This document shows, one piece after another, positions 7,444 to 13,659 of a stretch of DNA of 16,585 nt. Position 1 is the stretch's first letter, and each line of letters starts with the position of its first letter. The notes beneath the pieces were generated by a model that did no database searches, had not been told where the DNA came from, and was given only the letters and a program-made list of their open reading frames with translations. The translations under genes and the position numbers were made by a program. This DNA is from Actinomycetes bacterium (GTDB lineage: Bacteria > Actinomycetota > Actinomycetes > Mycobacteriales > Mycobacteriaceae): NCBI GenBank assembly GCA_023388385.1, contig JAEWGK010000275.1:1-16585 (forward strand), written 5' to 3'.

Positions 7444-8370
7444 TTATGCGCGCCGGTGCATGACGTCCCGACGGCTCACGTCGAAGCCGATGCGCTGGTA
7501 CGTCGCCACCGCGGGTTCATTGTCGCCCTCGACGTAGAGGATGACCTCCCGGGCGCCGCCCTCGGCGAGGTGCGCGATGCCGGCGCGGGTCAACCAGCCG
7601 CCGACGCCGCGACCGCGCGCGCGGTCCGCGAGGCCGATGACGTAGACCTCGCCAACCCCTCCCGGATGCCGCTTGGTCCAGTGGAAGCCCACCACGCCCC
7701 CATCCGCGCCCGCCCCGGCGTCCTCCACCGCGAACAGGACCCCCTCCGGGTCGAACCAGGCGACGTCGCGGGCGCGGCGCAGGTCCGCGGGGCTCCAGCC
7801 GCCCTGCTCGGGGTGCCACCCGAAGGCCTCGTTGTTGACGGCCAGCCAGGCGCGGTCCGCCGCGTCCTTCCCGATGCGGGCGCGCAGCTCCGGCAGGGCC
7901 TCCAGGTGCAGTCCCTCCGGGGCGGGCCGGCCTGCCGCCGCGGACTCCAGCTCGTCGCCGGAGATGGACATCTGCAGCAGCTCCCGGGCCGGCGCCCAGC
8001 CGGCGGAGGCCGCCAGCGAGCGGGCGGCCCGCAGATCCCCGTGAGACCAGACGGCCGGGGCCGCGTCCTCCCCCGCTCCCCCGTCCGCCAGCGCGTCGAG
8101 CAGCGCCCGGCCCACGCCGCGGCGGCGCAGATCCGGGTGGACGGCGAGCTCCGCGCCCTCCCCGTCGGAGGCCGCCACGCCGGCGAGCGCCCCATCGGCG
8201 ACGACGCGGAGGTGGCGGTGCCCGGCGTCCGCGTCGTCGAGGCCGCGCAGGAACGCCTCGCCGAACGGCTCGACGCCGTCGGCGGCGGTCACGGCCTCGA
8301 GGAGGTCCCGCCATGCGGCGGCACCACCGTCCCCCAGACCCTCGAGGACGTCGTGCAGGTGGTCGGTCAT
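7444..8370 (-). CDS. mshD: Mycothiol synthase
   Basis: Acetyltransferase that performs the last step of mycothiol synthesis: acetyl-CoA acetylates Cys-GlcN-Ins to mycothiol, the main low-molecular-weight thiol of actinobacteria. It is 308 aa from ATG 8370, with AAAGG 10 nt upstream; the ATG at 8460 lies before the palindrome and gives a poor extension. Two GNAT domains are visible. The first has VHPDLRRRGVGRALL (about 78-91). The second has VYVIGLADRARGRGVGGWL, and WLAVNNEAFGWHPEQGGW and LYVEGDNEPAVATYQRIGF are hallmarks of MshD. It follows the GlnR-like gene by 117 bp on the same strand and precedes pstS, the same order as in mycobacteria. Confidence 0.95.
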   Translation of the reverse strand: MTDHLHDVLEGLGDGGAAAWRDLLEAVTAADGVEPFGEAFLRGLDDADAGHRHLRVVADGALAGVAASDGEGAELAVHPDLRRRGVGRALLDALADGGAGEDAAPAVWSHGDLRAARSLAASAGWAPARELLQMSISGDELESAAAGRPAPEGLHLEALPELRARIGKDAADRAWLAVNNEAFGWHPEQGGWSPADLRRARDVAWFDPEGVLFAVEDAGAGADGGVVGFHWTKRHPGGVGEVYVIGLADRARGRGVGGWLTRAGIAHLAEGGAREVILYVEGDNEPAVATYQRIGFDVSRRDVMHRRA

Positions 8371-8430
8371 GATCGGCGCGCCTTTCGTCGGTTGCGGTCT
8401 CCGTGCGGCCCGGGGCCACGCGCGGACACC

Positions 8431-8450
8431 GCGCCCCGCATGCGGGGCGC
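8431..8450. promoter_or_regulatory. 20-bp perfect palindrome between the regulator gene and mshD
   Basis: GCGCCCCGCA is followed directly by its reverse complement. In the minus-strand transcript it lies 37 nt after the regulator stop and 60 nt before the mshD start, and could form an 8-bp GC stem with a CATG loop. It may be a terminator-like or processing hairpin, or a dimer-binding DNA site; no U-tract follows. Confidence 0.6.
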
Positions 8451-8487
8451 CGGGCAGCATCCGGCGCGCCGCCCGCGGGTCGCGTCG

Positions 8488-9168
8488 TCAGGCGCCCTCG
8501 GGGCCGATGAGCTTGTAGCCCACGTTACGCACGGTGGCGATCATGCCCTCGTGTCCGCGGCCGAGCTTGGCGCGCAAGCGGCGGACGTGGACGTCGACCG
8601 TGCGGGTTCCGCCGTGGTAGTCGTAGCCCCACACGTCCTGCAGCAGCTGGGCGCGGCTGAACACGCGGCCGGCGTTGGCGGCCAGGAAGCGCAGCAGCTC
8701 GAACTCCTTGTAGGTGAGGTCCAGGTGCTCACCGCGCATGCGGACGGTGTACGTGTGCTCGTCGATGACCAGGTCACCGACCTGGATCGTGGAGTCGTCC
8801 GGGCCGTCGGTGACCGGCACCGGGCGGCGCGACAGCAGCAGCCGCAGGCGGGCGTCGACCTCCGCGGGCGAGGCCTCGGGGAGGATGAAGTCGTCCACGG
8901 CCCACGCGCCGTCCAGCGCGATGAGCGCCGTGTCCGCGGCGAGGACCGCAACCGGCAGATCCGGGTTCGCGGAGGCGATGGTCCGGCACAGCTCACGGGC
9001 GCCGACGAGGTTCGGACCGGTCGCGTCGACGATGACGACGGTGGCGTCGTCAAGCAGAGACGCGGACTGCGCGGTGGCGGACAGCCTGACGACGTCGTGG
9101 CCCAGCAGGGCGAGCGTCGGGACCTTGGCCCGGATGTCGGGATCGTTGCTGACCAGCGCCAGGCGCAT
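8488..9168 (-). CDS. glnR: Atypical OmpR-family response regulator, GlnR-like
   Basis: DNA-binding regulator of 226 aa from ATG 9168, with AGGAG 11 nt upstream. The N-terminal receiver domain (about 1-110) is degenerate: the acidic pair is Asn8-Asp9, Asp48 is kept in VVIVDAT, and the usual TKPF segment is replaced by LPEA. The C-terminal winged helix is canonical (DLTYKEFELLRFLAANAGRVF, then WGYDYHGGTRTVDVHVRRLRAKLG). An orphan atypical regulator with Asp48, sitting between mshD and lmeA, matches the mycobacterial GlnR locus, where GlnR controls nitrogen assimilation genes. Corynebacterium is known to use AmtR instead, so the regulon here is uncertain. No histidine kinase gene is adjacent. 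The family call is firm, the function less so. Confidence 0.78.
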   Translation of the reverse strand: MRLALVSNDPDIRAKVPTLALLGHDVVRLSATAQSASLLDDATVVIVDATGPNLVGARELCRTIASANPDLPVAVLAADTALIALDGAWAVDDFILPEASPAEVDARLRLLLSRRPVPVTDGPDDSTIQVGDLVIDEHTYTVRMRGEHLDLTYKEFELLRFLAANAGRVFSRAQLLQDVWGYDYHGGTRTVDVHVRRLRAKLGRGHEGMIATVRNVGYKLIGPEGA

Positions 9169-9383
9169 CGTGGGGCACGCTCCTCGGGAGTGTTCTTCGG
9201 TGTCTTGCGTTTTCCGTGTCTGATGGCGTCCGCGGCGCGCCGCGCGGAGGGTGGCCGCGCGCCCGCGTCGCCGGACGGGATCCGGTGGTGCCGGGGAGCC
9301 GCCTGGCTGGCCCCGGTTCCCCCGGGGCGGCGCCGTCGTACCCCGATTCTAGGGGACGCCCCTCGTAAGGTAGGAATTGACCT
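9169..9383. promoter_or_regulatory. Divergent promoter region of glnR-like gene and lmeA-like gene
   Basis: This 215-bp divergent gap has no gene. For the minus-strand regulator, a -10-like TAGAAT lies at 9351-9346, implying a leader of about 170 nt. For the plus-strand gene, TAAGGT (9366-9371) lies 12 nt before the ATG, and an overlapping AGGTAGGA could serve as ribosome-binding site. A small inverted repeat AGGGGACGCCCCT (9351-9363) sits between the two -10 candidates and could bind a regulator of both genes. The rest (about 9180-9340) is very GC-rich with no further clear signal. Confidence 0.45.
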
Positions 9384-10196
9384 ATGAGTTCCTCCCGGCC
9401 GAAGCGCGTCGCGGCGCTGTCCGCGGCAGCCGTCCTGCTGGTCGCGGCCTGCGCGGACACCGCCGCGGCGATCCACGCGGAGCGGCGGCTGGCGGATCAC
9501 CTGCGCCGGGAAGCGAACCTTCCGGCTGACCCGTACGTCTCCCTCGGTGGCCTGGCCTACCTGAGTTCCCTGGTCACCGGTCAGTGGAGCTCCGTGTCCG
9601 TCCGCGCCCGCGACCTGGAGGTGCCGGGCTTCGGCCTGGTCTCCGTGGAATCGGGCGCCGTGGACGTCCAGATCCCGCCCGAATCCGTGTGGACCGGCGA
9701 CTTCGCGAACTCGGAGACCGACAAGTTCTTCGGCAAGCTGCAGCTCGACGGACTGGCCCTCGGCCGCAAGATGGGCTTCACCGACCTGGTCATCCAGAAC
9801 CTCGAGGACGTCTCCCCCGTCGGCGGCTGGGAGACCGAGGCCATCTTCGAGGCCACGCCCGAGGGGTGGACCGAGCCCGCCACCGTGTCGGTGAAGCTGC
9901 GCATCCAACGGGAGAACGTGCACATCACCCCCATCGAGGTCATCGAGGCCCCGGAGCACCCGGACGCGACGCGGACCGTGCCCGGCGACGAGCTCGCCCC
10001 GGAGCTGCGCGAGGATCTGCTGAACAAGTTCACGCTCTTCCTCGACGGCGCGACGCTGCCGCTCGAGTTCCCGCCGACGCGCGTCTACGTCACCGGCGGC
10101 ACCATCCTCATCGAGGGCGAGAAGGTCAACACCACCGTCTCCCCCGAGGACTTCCTCCCGGACGCCCAGCCGCAACCCGACCTGGACGGGGAATGA
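9384..10196 (+). CDS. lmeA: Exported DUF2993 protein, LmeA-like
   Basis: Exported protein of 270 aa. The N-terminus MSSSRPKRVAALSAAAVLLVAAC has a basic region and a hydrophobic core. VAAC (Cys23) would pass as a lipobox, but cleavage a little later by signal peptidase I is also possible. The remainder is a DUF2993 domain with alternating beta segments and no obvious catalytic motif. In mycobacteria LmeA, encoded next to glnR, binds phosphoinositides and affects mannan elongation in lipomannan/lipoarabinomannan. The call rests on the domain style and on this conserved position. The C-terminus is acidic (PDAQPQPDLDGE). It starts a two-gene plus-strand group with the nitrobindin-like gene 48 bp downstream, though that gene appears to have its own promoter. 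Confidence 0.72.
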   Translation: MSSSRPKRVAALSAAAVLLVAACADTAAAIHAERRLADHLRREANLPADPYVSLGGLAYLSSLVTGQWSSVSVRARDLEVPGFGLVSVESGAVDVQIPPESVWTGDFANSETDKFFGKLQLDGLALGRKMGFTDLVIQNLEDVSPVGGWETEAIFEATPEGWTEPATVSVKLRIQRENVHITPIEVIEAPEHPDATRTVPGDELAPELREDLLNKFTLFLDGATLPLEFPPTRVYVTGGTILIEGEKVNTTVSPEDFLPDAQPQPDLDGE

Positions 10197-10231
10197 CCGC
10201 CGCCCGCACGCCGGGCCCCGCCGCCCGCACG

Positions 10232-10244
10232 TAAGCTGGAGCCC
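10232..10244 (+). promoter_or_regulatory. Leaderless promoter -10 of nitrobindin-like gene
   Basis: TAAGCT (10232-10237) is followed by 7 nt and then ATG 10245. There is no good Shine-Dalgarno sequence, and the geometry matches the other leaderless candidates in the window. Confidence 0.55.
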
Positions 10245-10916
10245 ATGAGCGACGACAACGCCACCGATCACGACGGCGGCGCCGTGGACCGCGGCGACGC
10301 CCCCCGCCTCGACGGCAACGCGGCCGTCGACCGCGCCCGCGAACGCTCCCGCGAGACCGCGAAGCGCAACATCGAGGATCTTCCGGGTCTGCCCATCCCC
10401 GCCGACACGGCGAACCTGCGCGAGGGCCCGAGCCTGCACGACGGACTGCTGGCGCTGCTGCCGCTGGTCGGCGTGTGGCGCGGCGAGGGCCAGGCGAACA
10501 CCCAGGTCGACGGCGAGTACCGCTTCGGTCAGCAGATCATCTTCGCCCACGACGGCGAGAACTACCTGACCTACGAGTCGCGCTTCTGGAAGATCGACGA
10601 GGACGGCGAGGTCGTCGGCCCCGATCTGCGTGAGAGCGGCTTCTGGCGCATCAACGAGGACGACGAGATCGAGTTCCTCTGCACCCACTCCACCGGCGTC
10701 GTGGAGATCTACTACGGCGAGCCGGTCTCCGAGCGCGCGTGGGAGGTCCAGGCGGCGTCCACGATGGTGACCGCCACCGGCCCGGCGTCGCTCGGCCCCG
10801 GCAAGCGCCTCTACGGCCTCATGCCGAACAACGACCTCGGCTGGGTCGACGAGCGCGTCGTCGGCGACGAGGTGGTCCCGCGCATGTCGGCGCAGCTGCG
10901 CCGCTGGGCGGGGTAG
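10245..10916 (+). CDS. Nitrobindin-like FABP-family beta-barrel protein
   Basis: Cytosolic 10-stranded beta-barrel protein of the nitrobindin/THAP4-like family, 223 aa from ATG 10245. The family motif GxWxGxG appears as GVWRGEG at about residues 77-83. An acidic, probably disordered N-terminal tail of about 45 residues precedes it. True nitrobindins bind ferric heme through a C-terminal His and isomerise peroxynitrite. Here the corresponding end reads VVPRMSAQLRRWAG, with no His at the expected place, so heme binding by the canonical ligand is doubtful. The mycobacterial gene at this position (Rv0813c as I recall) is of the same family. It is convergent with pabC across a 43-bp gap that shows no clear terminator. 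Confidence 0.85.
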   Translation: MSDDNATDHDGGAVDRGDAPRLDGNAAVDRARERSRETAKRNIEDLPGLPIPADTANLREGPSLHDGLLALLPLVGVWRGEGQANTQVDGEYRFGQQIIFAHDGENYLTYESRFWKIDEDGEVVGPDLRESGFWRINEDDEIEFLCTHSTGVVEIYYGEPVSERAWEVQAASTMVTATGPASLGPGKRLYGLMPNNDLGWVDERVVGDEVVPRMSAQLRRWAG

Positions 10917-10959
10917 CCGCCGCCATCGTCACGCGCACGCGGAACGCGCGGGCCGGCCG

Positions 10960-11844
10960 CTACCGCGCGGCGAGGGCCTCCTCGCACAGGGCGATGAAGC
11001 GATCCTCGTCCTCGGCGGGCACGGACGCCAGGTCGGCCCCGTCGACGCTGACGACGCGCACTGCGATGCGCACCGAGGACACGAGCCAGACGGCGTCGGC
11101 GGTGCGCAGATCCTCCGGGGTCAGCACGTCGGGGCGGCACTCGATGCCGCGCTCGGCAGCCAGGTCGAACAGCGCCGCCTGCGTGGTGCCGGGCAGCACG
11201 CCCTCGCCGGGATTGGGGGTGTGCAGGACGCCGTCGCGGACGACGATGATGGTCGACGTCGGGCCCTCCAGCAGCTTGCCCTCGGCGGAGGTGAAGATGA
11301 CGTCGTCGAAGCCGTGCTCGCGGGCGTGGCGCAGCGCCGCCATGTTCGCGGCATAGGACAGCGTCTTCGCACCGATGAGCGCCCACGGCGCGCGGGAGCC
11401 GAGGTCCAGCGAGAAGCCGCGCTCCGCCAGCATGACGCGCACGCCGGTTTCGCGGGCCGCGGCGGCGCCGGCGGTCACCGGCGTGATCATGATGTAGCCG
11501 GTCGGCAACCCGGAGGTCTCGCGGCCGCGGGTGTAAACCCAGCGCATCGAGGCGTCGTCGGGGCGGCCCCACTCCCGCAGCGCGAGGTCGGCGGCGGCGC
11601 GCCAGCGGCCCAGGTCCGGGGCGGGCAGCTGGAGCATCTCGGCGGAGTTGAGGAAACGGTCCTCGTGGCGGCGGGTGTTGCACGTGTGGCCGTCGCGGAC
11701 CAGGAGCGTCTCGAAGACGCCATCACCGCGGACGGCGCCCAGGTCGTCGGCGTACAGCAGCGGCTTCGTGGCGTCGACCACGGCCGGCGCGTCGCCGGAG
11801 AGGACATCGACGATGATGGGCGCTGGGGCGCTGGTTCCGGTCAT
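10960..11844 (-). CDS. pabC: Aminodeoxychorismate lyase-like class IV aminotransferase
   Basis: PLP enzyme of fold type IV, 294 aa from ATG 11844. The likely Schiff-base Lys is residue 160 in GAKTLSYAANM. Other family marks are RGDGVFETLLVRDG near residues 39-52 and EGKLLEGPTSTIIVV followed by LPGTTQAALFDLA, where the cofactor phosphate is held. The best match is 4-amino-4-deoxychorismate lyase, which makes p-aminobenzoate and pyruvate for folate synthesis. D-amino acid or branched-chain aminotransferases of the same fold are the alternatives. The start lies 7 nt after a TAGGGT -10 candidate, so the mRNA is probably leaderless. It diverges from ygfZ, which is interesting because YgfZ itself is a folate-binding protein. 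Confidence 0.82.
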   Translation of the reverse strand: MTGTSAPAPIIVDVLSGDAPAVVDATKPLLYADDLGAVRGDGVFETLLVRDGHTCNTRRHEDRFLNSAEMLQLPAPDLGRWRAAADLALREWGRPDDASMRWVYTRGRETSGLPTGYIMITPVTAGAAAARETGVRVMLAERGFSLDLGSRAPWALIGAKTLSYAANMAALRHAREHGFDDVIFTSAEGKLLEGPTSTIIVVRDGVLHTPNPGEGVLPGTTQAALFDLAAERGIECRPDVLTPEDLRTADAVWLVSSVRIAVRVVSVDGADLASVPAEDEDRFIALCEEALAAR

Positions 11845-11851
11845 GGGCCTT

Positions 11852-11879
11852 ACCCTAACCGCCGGGCCCGCGTTACCAT
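11852..11879. promoter_or_regulatory. Overlapping divergent leaderless promoters of pabC and ygfZ
   Basis: The intergenic gap is only 42 bp (11845-11886). TAGGGT on the minus strand (11857-11852) lies 7 nt before the pabC ATG, and TACCAT on the plus strand (11874-11879) lies 7 nt before the ygfZ GTG. The two hexamers are 16 bp apart, so each occupies the place where the other's -35 would lie. Neither gene has a Shine-Dalgarno sequence. Confidence 0.6.
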
Positions 11880-11886
11880 CGGCGAC

Positions 11887-12978
11887 GTGACCGACGACTA
11901 CCGCAGCCCCCTGCTCGATCACGTCCCCGGAGCGGAGCCGCTGCCCGACGATCCCTGGGGCCGCTCGGGCGTCGCGTGGCACTGCGGGGACCCGCTGACG
12001 GAGCAGCGCGCGTTCGCCTCCGCGGGGCTCGTCGACCGCTCGCACCGCCGGGTCATCCGCGTCGCAGGCCCGGATCGGCTGGTCTACCTGAACACGCTGT
12101 TCTCCCAGAAGCTCGACGACGCGCACCCGGGCGACGCCACCGAGGCCCTCGATCTGGACCCCCAGGGCCGCGTGCTCCACCACATGGCCGTCACCGTGCG
12201 GGACGACGAGGTGCTGCTGGACGTCGCGCCGCAGCAGGAGGCGACTCTCCTGCGCTTCCTCACGATGATGATCTTCCGCTCCGATGTGGCGGTCGAACCC
12301 GCCGACCTGGCCCTGCTGTCCGTCGTCGGGCCGGACGCCGCCGCCCCGGTCGCGCGGGCCGCGTCCGATCTGGACCCGACGGCCGTCCTGCGCCGCGTCG
12401 GCTGGCCGGGCCCCAGCCGCGTCGATGTCCTCGTGCCGCGGGAGGCGCTGACCACCGCCTGGGACGCGCTGGCGGCAGCGGGCGCGGCTCCCGCGGGCCT
12501 CATGGCATGGGAGGCCGAGCGCGTCGCCGCGCTGCAGCCGGAGCCGGGCGTCGACCTGGACGGCAAGGCCATCCCGCACGAGGTCCCTCGGTGGATCGGC
12601 GACCCGGCGGTGCCGGGCTCCGGCGCCGTCCACCTGCACAAGGGCTGCTACCGCGGCCAGGAGACCGTCGCGCGCGTCGACAACCTGGGTCGGCCGCCCC
12701 GCACGCTGGTGCTGCTGCACCTCGACGGCTCCGCCGCCGCCCTGCCGGGGCCGGGCGACCCGGTGACCGCCGGGCGGCGCACCGTCGGCCGCGTCGGCAC
12801 CGTCGTCCACCACCACGAGCTCGGGCCGATCGCGCTGGCGCTGGTGAAGCGCTCCGCGCAGGAGGGCCAGGAGCTCGCGTGCGGCGACTGCGCCGTGGCC
12901 GTCGACCCCGACTCCGTCGACCGCGACGACGCGGTGAAGCCCGGCCGGGCCGCCGTCGACAGGCTGCGCGGGCGCTGA
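11887..12978 (+). CDS. ygfZ: Folate-binding Fe-S maintenance protein YgfZ
   Basis: Tetrahydrofolate-binding protein of the GcvT-like superfamily that helps assemble or protect iron-sulfur proteins; cytosolic. It is 363 aa from GTG 11887, with -10-like TACCAT 7 nt upstream. The diagnostic motif K-G-C-Y-x-G-Q-E is present as HKGCYRGQETVAR, with the essential Cys at residue 254. The N-terminal part has GLVDRSHRRVIRVAGPDRLVYLN, the folate-domain start shared with GcvT, and the C-terminal barrel follows the motif. The frame opens far upstream, but that part overlaps pabC and is a shadow. It is followed by a 326-bp spacer and the DUF3073 gene. Confidence 0.93.
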   Translation: MTDDYRSPLLDHVPGAEPLPDDPWGRSGVAWHCGDPLTEQRAFASAGLVDRSHRRVIRVAGPDRLVYLNTLFSQKLDDAHPGDATEALDLDPQGRVLHHMAVTVRDDEVLLDVAPQQEATLLRFLTMMIFRSDVAVEPADLALLSVVGPDAAAPVARAASDLDPTAVLRRVGWPGPSRVDVLVPREALTTAWDALAAAGAAPAGLMAWEAERVAALQPEPGVDLDGKAIPHEVPRWIGDPAVPGSGAVHLHKGCYRGQETVARVDNLGRPPRTLVLLHLDGSAAALPGPGDPVTAGRRTVGRVGTVVHHHELGPIALALVKRSAQEGQELACGDCAVAVDPDSVDRDDAVKPGRAAVDRLRGR

Positions 12979-13304
12979 GCCGGGGCCAGCGGGCTAGTGG
13001 GCCGACGGGGTTGCCGGGCCGGCGGCGGACGCGTGCGGCGGGCCACCCCTCTTCTTCCCTCCCCTCTCCCGCCCCGGAATCATGGGAACGCACCCGCAAT
13101 CGGGGCCGCGGCGACGCTCAGCGGTCCCGAAAAGCGCCGAAATCCACGCAGCGTTTTCGGCGATGCGCCTATTTGTGCAGGTCGTGGGTGCGTGGCCGGA
13201 CGCCGCGAACATCGGCTATGGTGTACGGCAGGAATAACGCACTGAAGAGAACACAGGGACGGCGGGTCAACCCGCCGTGCCCGGACGACCAAGGGGGTCA
13301 CGCC
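12979..13304 (+). promoter_or_regulatory. ygfZ-DUF3073 spacer with promoter and structured leader
   Basis: No gene is convincing in these 326 bp. An inverted repeat CGCCGAAA (13135-13142) and TTTCGGCG (13155-13162) with a 12-nt loop could end ygfZ transcripts or be a binding site. A -10-like TATGGT lies at 13217-13222, giving an inferred transcript start near 13229 and a leader of about 75 nt, unlike the leaderless genes around it. The leader has a perfect 8-bp hairpin ACGGCGGG/CCCGCCGT (13259-13278, loop TCAA) and a GGGGG ribosome-binding site 7 nt before ATG 13305. Confidence 0.55.
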
Positions 13305-13481
13305 ATGGGTCGCGGCCGTGCCAAGGCTAAGCAGCAGAAGGTTGCACGCCAGCTGAAGTACAACGCTCCGGAGATGGATCTGGACAGGCTCCAGCGAGAG
13401 CTCGCCGGCGAGTCCGCCCACGACGCGGGGTACGACGACGATGACGCCGACGACTGGGGGACCTGGGACGACCGCCGCTAG
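13305..13481 (+). CDS. Small DUF3073 protein
   Basis: A 58-aa protein of a family found widely in actinobacteria, with no known function that I can state. It is sharply bipolar. Residues 1-19 are basic (MGRGRAKAKQQKVARQLKY), and the C-terminal third is acidic with Trp (YDDDDADDWGTWDDRR). A short amphipathic stretch MDLDRLQRELAGE lies between. The layout suggests binding to nucleic acid or to a basic partner, but that is inference only. The start has a G-rich ribosome-binding site 7 nt upstream. It is convergent with purM across 178 bp packed with hairpins. The same gene lies next to purM in mycobacteria. Confidence 0.9.
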   Translation: MGRGRAKAKQQKVARQLKYNAPEMDLDRLQRELAGESAHDAGYDDDDADDWGTWDDRR

Positions 13482-13501
13482 CCGGCCGATCCCGAGGGAA
13501 C

Positions 13502-13647
13502 GCGCCGCCTGACGCGGCGCACGAAGGGCGGCCCGCCTCACCGATGACGGGAGGCGGGCCGCCCTCGTATCCGCGTGCACGGGCGCCCCGGCCCGCGGGC
13601 CGGGTGGCCGCCGGTGCGGCGCGGGAGCCGTCGTCACGCGGACGACG
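13502..13647. terminator. Four-hairpin cluster, including a bidirectional terminator
   Basis: Between the convergent DUF3073 and purM genes lie four stem-loops: 13502-13520 (7-bp stem), 13526-13564 (perfect 14-bp stem, 11-nt loop, with a further ACGA/TCGT pairing around one bulged base), 13587-13604 (18-bp perfect palindrome) and 13629-13647 (7-bp stem, 5-nt loop). The 14-bp stem is the best candidate for a bidirectional terminator. The extra hairpins may reinforce termination from each side. Confidence 0.8.
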
Positions 13648-13659
13648 CGACCCGGACGC

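Noticed and set aside
7600..7700. mshD as a generic ribosomal-protein GNAT acetyltransferase
   Set aside because: The tandem GNAT layout with NNEAFGWHPEQGGW and LYVEGDNEPAVATYQRIGF is specific to mycothiol synthase.
8541..10688. 715-aa minus-strand frame across lmeA, the regulator and the nitrobindin-like gene
   Set aside because: It crosses three well-supported genes in antisense or another frame and has the biased composition of a shadow.
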